A DNA stretch of 64,000 nt from Rhodospirillales bacterium (GTDB taxonomy: Bacteria; Pseudomonadota; Alphaproteobacteria; Rhodospirillales; UBA2165). This document shows positions 17,853 to 26,951 of the stretch, piece by piece. The stretch is from positions 25,237-89,236 of the forward strand of contig JAOMCN010000004.1 of assembly GCA_028345065.1 (NCBI GenBank), read 5' to 3'. The notes beneath the pieces were generated by a model. It had not been told where the DNA came from. It did not search any database and saw only the letters and a list, made by a program, of their open reading frames with translations. Positions within the stretch are counted from its first letter, which is position 1; each line of letters begins with the position of its first letter. The translations under genes were made by a program, and so were the position numbers.

Positions 17853-17964
17853 TTGAATACAATAGCCAAACCGGATGTTCGCCCGGTAAACCCTAATTTT
17901 TCTTCTGGTCCATGCGCAAAACGGCCTGGTTGGACTTTAGCCGGACTCAGTGATGCCGTGCTTG
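17799..17964 (+). repeat. Direct repeat, copy 2: serC leader plus first 37 codons
   Basis: Partner of 14548-14713, 3251 bp downstream, no gaps, 8 mismatches by eye. This copy continues into the complete serC gene. Confidence 0.93.
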
Positions 17965-19022
17965 GGCGGTCACACCGTTCGTTGGAGGGAAAGGCTAAGC
18001 TCCAATTGGTTCTCGATAAAACACGAGCGCTACTCAATATACCTAAGGAATTTAGGATCGGTATTGTGGCGGCATCTGATACGGGAGCTATTGAGATGTC
18101 TCTTTGGTCGATGCTTGGAACGAGGGGAGTTGATATTTTAGCCTGGGAAAGTTTTGGTCGGGGTTGGGTTTTGGATGTGGAGAATCAATTAAAACTTCCA
18201 AATTCTCGAGTTCTAGATGCTGAATATGGTAAATTGCCTGACCTGTCTGAAGTTGATTTTAGCCGTGACGTCGTTTTTTTGTGGAACGGAACTACTTCGG
18301 GTGTCCGGGTTCCAAATGGCGACTGGATCCGGGTTGATCGGCAAGGATTAACCATTTGCGATGCGACTTCGGCAATTTTTGCCATGGAGTTGCCTTGGGA
18401 GAAATTGGACGTAATTACCTATTCCTGGCAGAAGGTCATGGGAGGGGAGGCACAGCACGGAATGCTTATTTTGAGTCCGCGTGCGGTGGAACGTCTTGAA
18501 ACATATACACCACCTTGGCCAATACCAAAAATATTTCGTTTAACTTCAGACAGCAAACTGATTGAGGGCATATTCACGGGCGCTACCATTAACACCCCAT
18601 CCATGCTGTGTGTGGAGGATGCTTTAGATGGCCTCAATTGGGCTGAGAGCGTCGGCGGAGTTCAGGCGTTGATCGTCCGTTCAGAAGCTAATTTGACAGT
18701 TTTGAGAAAGTGGGTAGAAGGATCAGAAGATGTTGACTTTCTCGCTGAAGATCCTGAAACGATTTCTAGTACATCCGTATGTATCAAAATTACAGCACCT
18801 TGGTTTTGTGGGTTAGGGTTAAAAGAACAAAGACGCATAACAAACAAAATTAGCACACTCTTGGAAGAAGAGGCTGTTGCTTACGATATTAATGCCTACC
18901 GGGACGCCCCGCCTGGGCTTCGCATTTGGGCTGGCTCCACTGTAGAAGTGACAGATCTTGAAGCTTTGACGCCTTGGATTGATTGGGCAATTTCTTTAGC
19001 ACAATTAGAATGTACATCTTAG
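17853..19022 (+). CDS. serC: Phosphoserine aminotransferase
   Basis: PLP enzyme converting 3-phosphohydroxypyruvate to phosphoserine in serine synthesis; also used in PLP synthesis, where PdxA (57988-59007) acts later. The 389-aa product opens with [18 protein letters not shown], typical of the long alphaproteobacterial SerC, and has the cofactor-lysine region [16 protein letters not shown] and the C-terminal PPGLRIWAG. The start is a TTG at 17853 because the leader's GGGAG lies 7 bases before it and the duplicated upstream fragment conserves exactly this point; the frame continues open upstream through the leader but that part is RNA structure. Followed 13 bp later by serA, so it forms the serine operon. 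Confidence 0.95.
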   Translation: MNTIAKPDVRPVNPNFSSGPCAKRPGWTLAGLSDAVLGRSHRSLEGKAKLQLVLDKTRALLNIPKEFRIGIVAASDTGAIEMSLWSMLGTRGVDILAWESFGRGWVLDVENQLKLPNSRVLDAEYGKLPDLSEVDFSRDVVFLWNGTTSGVRVPNGDWIRVDRQGLTICDATSAIFAMELPWEKLDVITYSWQKVMGGEAQHGMLILSPRAVERLETYTPPWPIPKIFRLTSDSKLIEGIFTGATINTPSMLCVEDALDGLNWAESVGGVQALIVRSEANLTVLRKWVEGSEDVDFLAEDPETISSTSVCIKITAPWFCGLGLKEQRRITNKISTLLEEEAVAYDINAYRDAPPGLRIWAGSTVEVTDLEALTPWIDWAISLAQLECTS

Positions 19023-19035
19023 AGAGAAGTTGAGG

Positions 19036-20622
19036 ATGGTTACGATGCCAAAGGTCTTAATTTCCGACACCATGAGCCCCCGAGCGGCTGAAATTCTTAA
19101 GGAGCGGGGTATTGAGGTAGATGTTATCCCCGACATGAGCCCCGATGACTTGAAAGCTTGTATAGGTGGGTATCATGGTTTGATAGTTAGGTCTGCAACT
19201 AGCGTCACATCCCAAATATTGGAAGGTGCTAAAAATTTAAAAATAATCGGCAGAGCGGGGATTGGTGTCGATAATATTGATATTTTGGCTGCTTCAGCCA
19301 AAGGTGTCGTTGTAATGAATACACCCTTCGGCAATTCAATTACGACAGCAGAGCATACTATCGCGATGATGTTCGCCTTAGCCAGAAATATTGCTGCGGC
19401 AAGTGTATCAACACATGCCGGTAAATGGGAAAAAGCCAAGTTTGTTGGGATCGAACTTTCCGGTAAAACACTTGGTATTATTGGTTGCGGTAATATTGGT
19501 TCTATTGTCGCAGAAAGGGCTATTGGACTAAAGATGAAAGTCGCGGCTTATGATCCATTTCTATCGCCTGAAAGGGCAACTAAAATCGGTGTAGATAAAG
19601 TAGAGTTGGACGACCTATTTGCACGTTCTGATGTTATTAGCCTTCACACACCTTTGACCGACGCTACCCGCGGTATAATCAATCGCCGCGCAATTGAGAA
19701 AATGAAAAATGGTGTTCACATCATTAACTGCGCGCGAGGTGGTCTCATCGATGAGGGAGATCTAAAGATAGCTGTCGAATCTGGAAAGGTTTCTGGCGCA
19801 GCGTTAGACGTGTTCTCCAAGGAGCCTGCAACAGAAAATGCCCTATTCGGAAATCAAAAAATTATAGCTACTCCTCATTTGGGAGCTTCGACGAATGAAG
19901 CACAGATCAATGTTGCCATCCAGATTTCTGAACAAGTTTCCGATTATTTGCTAAATGGTGCGGTCGTACATGCTTTAAATATGCCTTCAGTAAGCGCTGA
20001 AGATGCCCCCAAATTGTCTCCGTATTTGAAGCTTGCGGAACAATTGGGAAGCTTTGCCGGTCAAGTGACAAATACCGCAATTAAGAAGGTTAGCGTAGAT
20101 TATTGTGGTCACGTTTCCGGGCTTAACACGAAGCCTTTGACGGCTATAGTATTGAAGGGCTTACTCACGCCTCTTTTAGAGTCAGTCAACATGGTTAGTG
20201 CACCGATAGTGGCAAGGGAGCGCAATATCGAAATTACCGAAGCTACAAGCGAAACGTTGGACGAATTTCAAACCTTGATTAAATTAACAATTACTACGGA
20301 AAAACAGGTGCGTTCGGTAGCTGGAACTTTGTCTCACGGAGATCGGCCCAGAGTAGTTGAGATAAAGGATATCGCTATAGATGCCGAGCTAGGCCCCAAT
20401 ATGCTATATATTACCAACGAGGATAAGCCAGGTTTCATTGGTAATCTTGGTACGACATTAGGGGACGCGGGAATAAATATCGCAACCTTCAATTTAGGTC
20501 GACAAAAGACCCATGGCAATTCCATAGCCCTGATTGAAACTGATGGACCGGTACCAGACGAGATAGCAGAAAAGGTCCGCCGCCTACCCCACGTAGTTCA
20601 GGTTGTCCCGCTAACCTTTTAG
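19036..20622 (+). CDS. serA: D-3-phosphoglycerate dehydrogenase, long form
   Basis: NAD-dependent oxidation of 3-phosphoglycerate to phosphohydroxypyruvate, the first step of serine synthesis. From ATG 19036 it has 528 aa: substrate/nucleotide-binding domains with GIIGCGNIGSIVAERA, the catalytic residues of the D-hydroxyacid dehydrogenase family (NCARGG, ATPHLGAST), then the intervening (ASB) domain from about residue 315 and a C-terminal ACT domain from about 455 (NMLYITNEDKPGFIGNLGTTLG). Long form with ACT suggests serine feedback. Other starts are possible at TTG 19030 and ATG 19045. It is translated right after serC and shares its leader control. Confidence 0.96.
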   Translation: MVTMPKVLISDTMSPRAAEILKERGIEVDVIPDMSPDDLKACIGGYHGLIVRSATSVTSQILEGAKNLKIIGRAGIGVDNIDILAASAKGVVVMNTPFGNSITTAEHTIAMMFALARNIAAASVSTHAGKWEKAKFVGIELSGKTLGIIGCGNIGSIVAERAIGLKMKVAAYDPFLSPERATKIGVDKVELDDLFARSDVISLHTPLTDATRGIINRRAIEKMKNGVHIINCARGGLIDEGDLKIAVESGKVSGAALDVFSKEPATENALFGNQKIIATPHLGASTNEAQINVAIQISEQVSDYLLNGAVVHALNMPSVSAEDAPKLSPYLKLAEQLGSFAGQVTNTAIKKVSVDYCGHVSGLNTKPLTAIVLKGLLTPLLESVNMVSAPIVARERNIEITEATSETLDEFQTLIKLTITTEKQVRSVAGTLSHGDRPRVVEIKDIAIDAELGPNMLYITNEDKPGFIGNLGTTLGDAGINIATFNLGRQKTHGNSIALIETDGPVPDEIAEKVRRLPHVVQVVPLTF

Positions 20623-20918
20623 ATAATTTAACTCGTCAGGTTGAGACAGCGGGCTATTGCAACGTTTCTAATTGTCCATCAGAAAATCAAAAAGGCATTT
20701 GATTTTTGACTTGCATTTATAAGTATTTCCAAAGTAACTGCAGAAGAAAATTACCTTGTTCTCATCTTGTCGTTTGATTCTTAATAAGTTTTTTTACTTA
20801 TCCACTTGATTTACCAACTGAGTCAGACCAAACTTCGTTTGGCTAACAAAAACTTCATAAAGTGGCCAAAGATAAATTAGTTAAGTAATCGTTGGTCACC
20901 AAAACGGGGAGAAATACA
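20623..20918. other. Intergenic, upstream of the cox cluster
   Basis: About 300 bp of AT-rich sequence. It includes a perfect short hairpin CCAAAC-TTC-GTTTGG at 20828-20842 without a T-run, and an ATAAGT/ACTTAT pair around T-rich sequence at 20784-20801. A promoter for coxS is expected here, but I cannot point to one with confidence. Confidence 0.5.
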
Positions 20919-21386
20919 ATGGCAACCGTTTCCCTTACGGTAAACGGGAAGGTTATGTCGGCTGAGGCTAGTGCCGATACACTTCTCGTAAATTTTATCA
21001 GAGAAAATCTTGGGATGACTGGCACTCATGTAGGATGCGATACCAGCCAATGCGGTGCTTGCGTGGTAATGGTCAATGGAGATTCCGTAAAAAGCTGCAC
21101 AATGCTTGCAGTTCAGGCTGAAGGCACCGAAGTGACCACAGTAGAGGGTTTGGCATCCAACGGAGACCTTCACCCTATGCAGCAGGCATTTCATGATAAT
21201 CATGCATTGCAATGTGGGTACTGTACACCAGGTATGTTGATTAGTTCTATTGATCTGGTGACCAAGAACCCCAATGCCACTGAGGCGGAAATCAGACACG
21301 GCCTCGAAGGTAACCTCTGCCGATGCACAGGCTATCACAATATTGTTAAAGCCGTTCAGGCCGGCGCAGCAGAGATGAAGGGATAA
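20919..21386 (+). CDS. coxS: Aerobic CO dehydrogenase-type small subunit, 2x[2Fe-2S]
   Basis: Iron-sulfur subunit of a molybdenum hydroxylase (xanthine oxidase/CO dehydrogenase family). The 155-aa product binds a plant-ferredoxin-type cluster through Cys40, Cys45, Cys48 and Cys60 (CDTSQCGAC, then SC) and a second cluster in the helical domain through CGYC and CRC motifs ([25 protein letters not shown]). It passes electrons from the Mo site in the large subunit to FAD in CoxM. ATG 20919 follows GGGGAGAAA; the longer frame from 20892 is rejected. It is first in coxS-L-M, the order typical of form II enzymes. Confidence 0.95.
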   Translation: MATVSLTVNGKVMSAEASADTLLVNFIRENLGMTGTHVGCDTSQCGACVVMVNGDSVKSCTMLAVQAEGTEVTTVEGLASNGDLHPMQQAFHDNHALQCGYCTPGMLISSIDLVTKNPNATEAEIRHGLEGNLCRCTGYHNIVKAVQAGAAEMKG

Positions 21387-21391
21387 AAATC

Positions 21392-23752
21392 ATGCCAGAC
21401 GGAAATACAGGAATTGGTGCCGCGGTTAAACGTAAAGAAGACGGGCGTTTTTTAACGGGTAAAGGAAGATTTACGGATGATATTAACCGTCCAAACCAGA
21501 CTTTTGCCTATTTTCTCAGAAGCTCTGTTGCCCATGCCAATATTAAGAATGTAGATACAAGTGCTGCGTTAACCGCTGAAGGTGTGGTTGCTGTCTACAC
21601 GAATGGAGACATGGAAGGTGTTGGCGGAGTTCCTTGTGGATGGGGCCTCACATTTCAAAATGGCGATCCAATGGTTGAGCCGGTCCATCCGATCTTAGCT
21701 GCGGGTAAAGTCCGCCATGTGGGTGATCCCATTGCCGTCGTAATAGCGGAAACAAAAAAACAAGCGAAAGCTGCGGCGGCCCTTATCAAAATTGACCTAG
21801 AAGATTTGCCAGCAGTAGTCAATATGACAAATGCCGTTGAAGGTGGTACCTTGGTCCATGAGGAAGCTGCTAATAATATTTGCTATGACTGGGCAATTGG
21901 CGACAAGGACGAAGTTGATAAAGTTTTTGATGGCGCAGATCATGTCACCAGCATCGAGATCATTAACAACCGACTGATTCCCAACGCTATCGAGCCCCGT
22001 GTTGCTATTGGCGATTATGATGCAGTTAGTCAAAAATATACTTTATATACCAGCACCCAGAGTCCGCACGTAATCAGGCTATTAATGGGAGCATTTGTTT
22101 TGCAGATACCTGAGCATAAGCTTCGCGTGGTGGCACCCGATGTGGGAGGTGGGTTTGGTTCTAAGACATTCCATTATGCTGAAGAAGCCATGGTAACCTG
22201 GGCAGCCGGGCATCTGGGACGTCCCGTGAAATGGACGGCAGAACGTTCAGAGAGCTTTGTCTCTGACGCCCATGGACGTGATCACGTGACGACAGCTGAA
22301 CTTGCTTTAAGTAAGGACGGAAAGTTCCTGGCCCTCCGGGAAAAGACCTACGCCAATATGGGTGCTTACCTTTCCACATTCGGTCCTGCAATTGCTACCT
22401 ACCTGCATTCTACACTTTTGGCTGGCGTCTACACGACGCCATTAATTTATAGTAACATCATAGCGGTATTCACTAATACGGTTGCGGTAGATGCTTATCG
22501 AGGGGCTGGCCGACCTGAAGCAACCTATATATTGGAACGCCTCGTTGACCGTGCTGCTCGTGAACTGGGAATTGATCAGGTGGAAATTCGGCGCAAGAAC
22601 TTTATCCCGCCTGATGCGTTTCCGTATCAGACACCTGTTGCGCTGGAATATGATTCTGGAGATTACGAGGCCACTCTTGCTTCTGCATTAGAGGGCGCGG
22701 ACGTGGATGGATTTGAGGCTAGAAAATCGAAGGCAGCGAAGAATGGCAAACTCCGTGGTGTCGGTTACTCCACCTATGTCGAAGCATGTGGTGCAGCCCC
22801 TTCAGCGGTCGCTGGTGCGTTAGGCGCGCGCGCCGGTTTATATGAATCGGCTAATGTTCGTGTTCACCCGACAGGTAGTGTAACCGTCTTTACGGGCAGC
22901 CATTCCCATGGGCAAGGGCATGAAACAGCCTTTGCTCAACTCGTTTCAGAACAAATTGGTGTCGACATAGATAGCGTTGAAATTGCTCACGGCGATACGG
23001 ATCAAGTACAATTTGGCATGGGGACTTACGCCTCACGGTCACTTGCGGTGGGGGGATCGGCTATTGTAAAGGCCCTGGATAAAATTATCGATAAATCCAA
23101 GAAAATCGCTGCACACATCATGGAGGCTGCCGAGAGTGATATTGAATTCGAGGATGGTACGTTCAAGGTTGCAGGGACCGACAAATCGATGGGATTTGGT
23201 GAAGTGGCTCTTGCAGCTTATGTACCTCATAATTACCCATTGGACGTGCTGGAGCCTGGACTTGAAGAATCGGCTTTCTACGATCCAGCTAACTTCACCT
23301 ATCCTGCAGGGTGCCACATATGTGAAGTGGAGATTGATCCAACCACAGGGGTCGTGGAGATTGTAAACTTTACAGCGGCTGATGATCCCGGGATCGTAAT
23401 TAATCCTATAATCGTGGAGGGTCAGATCCACGGTGGCGTAGCCCAGGGTATCGGCCAGGCTCTTCTAGAGGGTTGCGTCTATGACGATAACGGGCAGTTG
23501 ATTACTGGCACATATATGGATTACACGATGCCACGGGCGGACGATTTACCGTCGTATGTGGTAAGTACCGAATCTTCCAGGTGTACGCACAATCCGTTAG
23601 GCGTAAAGGGTGTTGGTGAGGTTGGAACCATAGGTGCAACACCGGCCGTAATTAACGCCATTGTGGACGCTTTGTCGGAACTTGGTGTTACAGATATGCC
23701 TATGCCTGCGACACCACAGACAGTCTGGCGTGCGATCCAGGAAGCATCATAA
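21392..23752 (+). CDS. coxL: Form II-type CO dehydrogenase large subunit (Mo hydroxylase)
   Basis: Molybdopterin-binding catalytic subunit, 786 aa, as usual for CoxL. An N-terminal domain ([20 protein letters not shown]) is followed by Mo-cofactor binding segments including [13 protein letters not shown], and the active-site loop AYRGAGR at residues 368-374. AYRGAGR is the form II signature; true (form I) CO dehydrogenases have AYxCSFR. The substrate is therefore uncertain: CO oxidation by form II enzymes is disputed, and an aldehyde or N-heterocycle is possible. The C-terminal part has [22 protein letters not shown] with the conserved Glu. It starts 5 bp after coxS. Confidence 0.93.
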   Translation: MPDGNTGIGAAVKRKEDGRFLTGKGRFTDDINRPNQTFAYFLRSSVAHANIKNVDTSAALTAEGVVAVYTNGDMEGVGGVPCGWGLTFQNGDPMVEPVHPILAAGKVRHVGDPIAVVIAETKKQAKAAAALIKIDLEDLPAVVNMTNAVEGGTLVHEEAANNICYDWAIGDKDEVDKVFDGADHVTSIEIINNRLIPNAIEPRVAIGDYDAVSQKYTLYTSTQSPHVIRLLMGAFVLQIPEHKLRVVAPDVGGGFGSKTFHYAEEAMVTWAAGHLGRPVKWTAERSESFVSDAHGRDHVTTAELALSKDGKFLALREKTYANMGAYLSTFGPAIATYLHSTLLAGVYTTPLIYSNIIAVFTNTVAVDAYRGAGRPEATYILERLVDRAARELGIDQVEIRRKNFIPPDAFPYQTPVALEYDSGDYEATLASALEGADVDGFEARKSKAAKNGKLRGVGYSTYVEACGAAPSAVAGALGARAGLYESANVRVHPTGSVTVFTGSHSHGQGHETAFAQLVSEQIGVDIDSVEIAHGDTDQVQFGMGTYASRSLAVGGSAIVKALDKIIDKSKKIAAHIMEAAESDIEFEDGTFKVAGTDKSMGFGEVALAAYVPHNYPLDVLEPGLEESAFYDPANFTYPAGCHICEVEIDPTTGVVEIVNFTAADDPGIVINPIIVEGQIHGGVAQGIGQALLEGCVYDDNGQLITGTYMDYTMPRADDLPSYVVSTESSRCTHNPLGVKGVGEVGTIGATPAVINAIVDALSELGVTDMPMPATPQTVWRAIQEAS

Positions 23753-23766
23753 AGGAGGAGAGGAAG

Positions 23767-24561
23767 ATGTCAGAATTTAATTATGCAATGGCCTCTTCGG
23801 CCGATGACGCGTCAACTCAGGTAAAAGGGACCGGTGACGGTTCTTTAATTGCCGGTGGAATGACGTTAATTCCGTCTATAAAATTGGGGTTAGCCACTCC
23901 CACCGATCTGATCGATTTGGCCGGGGCAGGCCTTAGCGGTATTTCAGTGGAAGGCACAACCGTTACCATTGGAGCGATGACACGGCATGTGGATGTAGCA
24001 TCATCAAAGGAAGTTGTGAATGCTGTACCGGCTTTGTCGGGCATGGCCAGCGGGATTGGAGACCCACAAGTTCGTAACCGAGGGACCATTGGAGGATCTG
24101 TTGCAAATAATGATCCAGCTGCCGATTACCCTGCGGCATGCTTAGGGTTGGGAGCAACGATTCAAACAAACGATAGGGAAATCTCTGCAGATGATTTTTT
24201 TACGGGCCTATTTACAACGGCGTTAAAAGAAGGGGAAGTAATTACCTCGGTCGGTTTTCCGATACCGGAAAGGGCTGCCTACGTTAAGTTTCCCAACCCG
24301 GCAAGTCGTTATGCGTTGGTGGGTGTGTTTGTCTCCGACGGTCCTATGGGTATTCGTGTTGCGGTGACCGGAGCAGGCATTAATGGTGTTTATAGAGAAT
24401 CTAGTTTCGAAAGCGCTTTATCAGGAGCTTGGGAATCAGCCACATTGGATGGTGTTAAAGCCGATGAAAGTTCAATGGCGTCAGATATTCACGCGGCAGC
24501 AGACTATAGAGCACACTTGGTTGGTGAAATCGCTCGTCGGGCGGTTGCCGCTAGCGTATAG
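23767..24561 (+). CDS. coxM: Medium FAD-binding subunit of CO dehydrogenase-type hydroxylase
   Basis: FAD subunit that takes electrons from the CoxS clusters and passes them to the respiratory chain. The 264-aa product has the FAD pyrophosphate-binding loops of the family: AGGMTLIPSIKLG near residue 31 and the TIGGSVANNDPAADYPAACLGL region near 106. A CO_deh_flav_C-like end follows (ALVGVFV...VAVTGAG). ATG 23767 has one of the strongest Shine-Dalgarno sequences in the window (AAAGGAGGAGAGG). It is the last structural subunit; a stem-loop separates it from coxD. Confidence 0.93.
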   Translation: MSEFNYAMASSADDASTQVKGTGDGSLIAGGMTLIPSIKLGLATPTDLIDLAGAGLSGISVEGTTVTIGAMTRHVDVASSKEVVNAVPALSGMASGIGDPQVRNRGTIGGSVANNDPAADYPAACLGLGATIQTNDREISADDFFTGLFTTALKEGEVITSVGFPIPERAAYVKFPNPASRYALVGVFVSDGPMGIRVAVTGAGINGVYRESSFESALSGAWESATLDGVKADESSMASDIHAAADYRAHLVGEIARRAVAASV

Positions 24562-24590
24562 TTAACTCAAATAGTTTTTTCCTTTAATTT

Positions 24591-24622
24591 CCCCACCTGT
24601 CCAAATTTATGGACAGGAGGGG
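24591..24622 (+). terminator. Stem-loop between coxM and coxD
   Basis: CCCC-A-CCTGTCC (24591-24602) pairs with GGACAGG-A-GGGG (24611-24622) around an 8-base AAATTTAT loop, with a single A-A mismatch. It is followed by AAGTGTTTTCT, a poor T-run, so it may be a weak terminator, a processing/stabilising hairpin for the coxSLM mRNA, or both. Confidence 0.5.
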
Positions 24623-24674
24623 AAGTGTTTTCTATGCTTCTCATAATCCTCAATAAACGGAAATAAGGATAAAT

Positions 24675-25592
24675 ATGACTGAGCTCCCCCAATCGGTGGA
24701 CGCTACATCTGATTTGTTGCGTTCTGGTGATTATCTCGCCAATCGTAGTCTGGCTACCGCGCTCTACTTGTCTCTTACCCTCGGACGTCCGTTGTTTCTA
24801 GAAGGGGAAGCAGGGGTGGGTAAAACAGAAATAGCGAAGGTGTTATCTGAAACATTAGGCCGAAAATTATTACGTTTGCAATGCTATGAAGGTCTTGATG
24901 TTACGACGGCAGTTTATGAATGGAATTATTCTCGCCAAATGGTGGAAATTCGAATGGCAGAAGCTGCGGGAGAACGAGATAGGGATAAACTTGAAGCTGA
25001 TCTCTTTGGCGACGCATTTTTGATTAAACGACCGCTTTTGCAGGCATTGGAAGCACAGCCATCGGGACCGCCAGTTTTGTTGATTGATGAACTCGATCGT
25101 ACCGACGAGCCTTTTGAAGCCTATTTGTTAGAGGTTCTTTCTGATTTTCAGGTTACCATACCCGAACTTGGTACCATAACGGCTAAGGACCCCCCGCTGG
25201 TTGTGATTACTTCCAATCGAACTCGCGAGATTCATGATGCTTTGAAACGCCGTTGTTTCTACCATTGGGTGGATTATCCGACTGCCAACCTCGAATTAGA
25301 AATCATAAAGATAAAAGCTCCGGCAGCATCGGAAACATTGTCGGCAGAAGTTGTGGGTTTTGTTCAGCAGTTACGTGGGATGGATTTGTTTAAGCAACCG
25401 GGAGTGGCCGAAACTATAGACTGGGCTCACGCTCTTACCCAACTTGACTGCATGGCACTCGATCCAGAAATGGTTAACGATACTTTGGGTACTTTATTGA
25501 AATATCAAGACGATATTGCCAAAATAGAAGGTAGCGAAGCCAGTCGTATCCTCAAGGAAGTAAAAATGGAAATCGCAACGGCAGGTGCTTGA
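24675..25592 (+). CDS. coxD: MoxR-type AAA+ ATPase (CoxD)
   Basis: AAA+ chaperone-like ATPase of the MoxR group, 305 aa. Walker A is GEAGVGKTE (about residues 43-51), Walker B LLIDELDR (about 138-145), and the sensor region is VVITSNRTREIHDALKRRC. In CO dehydrogenase systems CoxD acts with CoxE to insert copper and sulfur at the Mo-Cu site; here the partner enzyme is form II, so the exact maturation role is inference. It starts 113 bp after coxM and lies 3 bp before coxE. Confidence 0.92.
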   Translation: MTELPQSVDATSDLLRSGDYLANRSLATALYLSLTLGRPLFLEGEAGVGKTEIAKVLSETLGRKLLRLQCYEGLDVTTAVYEWNYSRQMVEIRMAEAAGERDRDKLEADLFGDAFLIKRPLLQALEAQPSGPPVLLIDELDRTDEPFEAYLLEVLSDFQVTIPELGTITAKDPPLVVITSNRTREIHDALKRRCFYHWVDYPTANLELEIIKIKAPAASETLSAEVVGFVQQLRGMDLFKQPGVAETIDWAHALTQLDCMALDPEMVNDTLGTLLKYQDDIAKIEGSEASRILKEVKMEIATAGA

Positions 25593-25595
25593 TCT

Positions 25596-26861
25596 ATGAC
25601 TGTCAGATCCTTTGAGGATGATGGCCGTAAGGATAATAACCGCGGTTTGCCTCGTATCGGTATAGGTGGTCGCCTTTCAGAAAATATCATGCATTTTGGT
25701 CGGGTTTTACGCCGTGCCGGTCTTCCCATTGGCCCGGGTCAGATAATAGGTGCTATCAATGCTGTGAGCGAAGTTGGTCTTGGAAACCGAGGGGACTTTT
25801 ATTGGACCCTTCATTCTGTATTTGTAAACCGACAAGACCAGCGTGATATTTTCGACCAGGCATTTCATATATTTTGGCGCAACCCCGAAATCTTGGAAAA
25901 GATGATGCAAATGATTTTACCGGACATCGGGTCACCAGAGGCTATGGCAAATACAGATGAGATCTCTCGGCGAGTTTCTGAAGCCTTGTCTCAGAACGAG
26001 AAGGAGGCATCTGGAGAAGAGCAGCAGGAGGAAAAGGAGTTTGATGCGGCTCTGACGTGGAGTGCTGGAGAAGTTCTAAGTCAGAAAGATTTTGAAAAAA
26101 TGTCTTCAGATGAAATGGTAGAGGCAAGAGAGGCTATTAAACGTTTGCGTCTGCCGATCATGGAAGTGCCAACGCGACGATTTCGTTCATATTCTTCAGG
26201 CCCACGCGTAGACATGCGCCGAACACTTCGGGCCGCTTTACGGTCGTGTAACGGCTACATACCGCTGATGCGTAGGGAAAGGCGAACCCGCCGTCCACCT
26301 TTGGTGATAATTTGCGATATTTCTGGGTCTATGGAGCGCTATTCCCGGATGATTCTCCACTTCATGCACACGATAATTAATGATCGGGATAGAGTGCATA
26401 CATTCGTTTTCGGAACGCGACTAACAAATGTAACACGTTATTTGCGTTACAAAGACGTAGATATGGCTTTATCTAGAATAGGTGAAGAAGTAGTGGACTG
26501 GTCAGGGGGTACGAGGATCGGCAGGTGCTTACACGATTTTAACCAAAATTGGTCTCGGCGAGTTTTGGCACAGGGAGCGGTGGCCATCATCATCTCAGAC
26601 GGTCTTGACCGTGATGAGGGAACGGGTCTGGAGTTGGAGATGATACGTCTACACAAGTCCTGTCGAAGACTTATATGGCTAAATCCACTTCTCAGGTATG
26701 AAGGTTTCCAACCAAAGGTTATTGGAATTAGAGCCATGCTCCCTCATGTGGACGAATTTAGGACGGTTCATAATTTAGAAAGTTTGCAAGATCTTACTCG
26801 CGTTCTGGGAGATGAACCGGTTAGCCACTTGAATAGCACTCAGTCAGTGATGATCAATTAG
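25596..26861 (+). CDS. coxE: VWA-domain protein CoxE
   Basis: 421-aa partner of the MoxR-type ATPase. The N-terminal half is helical; an acidic stretch follows around residues 130-150 (KEASGEEQQEEKEFD). The C-terminal von Willebrand factor A domain has the MIDAS motif DISGSM (about 242-247) and GGTRIG downstream. VWA plus MoxR pairs are co-chaperone modules, and this pairing next to coxSLM is the usual CoxDE arrangement. I saw no coxF, coxG or mobA-like gene next to it, so the set is minimal. It ends 90 bp before the convergent der gene; no clear terminator was seen there. Confidence 0.9.
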   Translation: MTVRSFEDDGRKDNNRGLPRIGIGGRLSENIMHFGRVLRRAGLPIGPGQIIGAINAVSEVGLGNRGDFYWTLHSVFVNRQDQRDIFDQAFHIFWRNPEILEKMMQMILPDIGSPEAMANTDEISRRVSEALSQNEKEASGEEQQEEKEFDAALTWSAGEVLSQKDFEKMSSDEMVEAREAIKRLRLPIMEVPTRRFRSYSSGPRVDMRRTLRAALRSCNGYIPLMRRERRTRRPPLVIICDISGSMERYSRMILHFMHTIINDRDRVHTFVFGTRLTNVTRYLRYKDVDMALSRIGEEVVDWSGGTRIGRCLHDFNQNWSRRVLAQGAVAIIISDGLDRDEGTGLELEMIRLHKSCRRLIWLNPLLRYEGFQPKVIGIRAMLPHVDEFRTVHNLESLQDLTRVLGDEPVSHLNSTQSVMIN

Positions 26862-26951
26862 TTCGATTTCTGGGAGTTTTTAATAAAGACGATAATGTCC
26901 ATATAGAATAGGGCTATTATTGTTATTTAAAGTCGGATTTGGGAGTTAATT

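Noticed and set aside
20828..20842. Hairpin before coxS as a terminator or riboswitch
   Set aside because: Only 6 bp with a three-base loop and no T-run; too little for either call.
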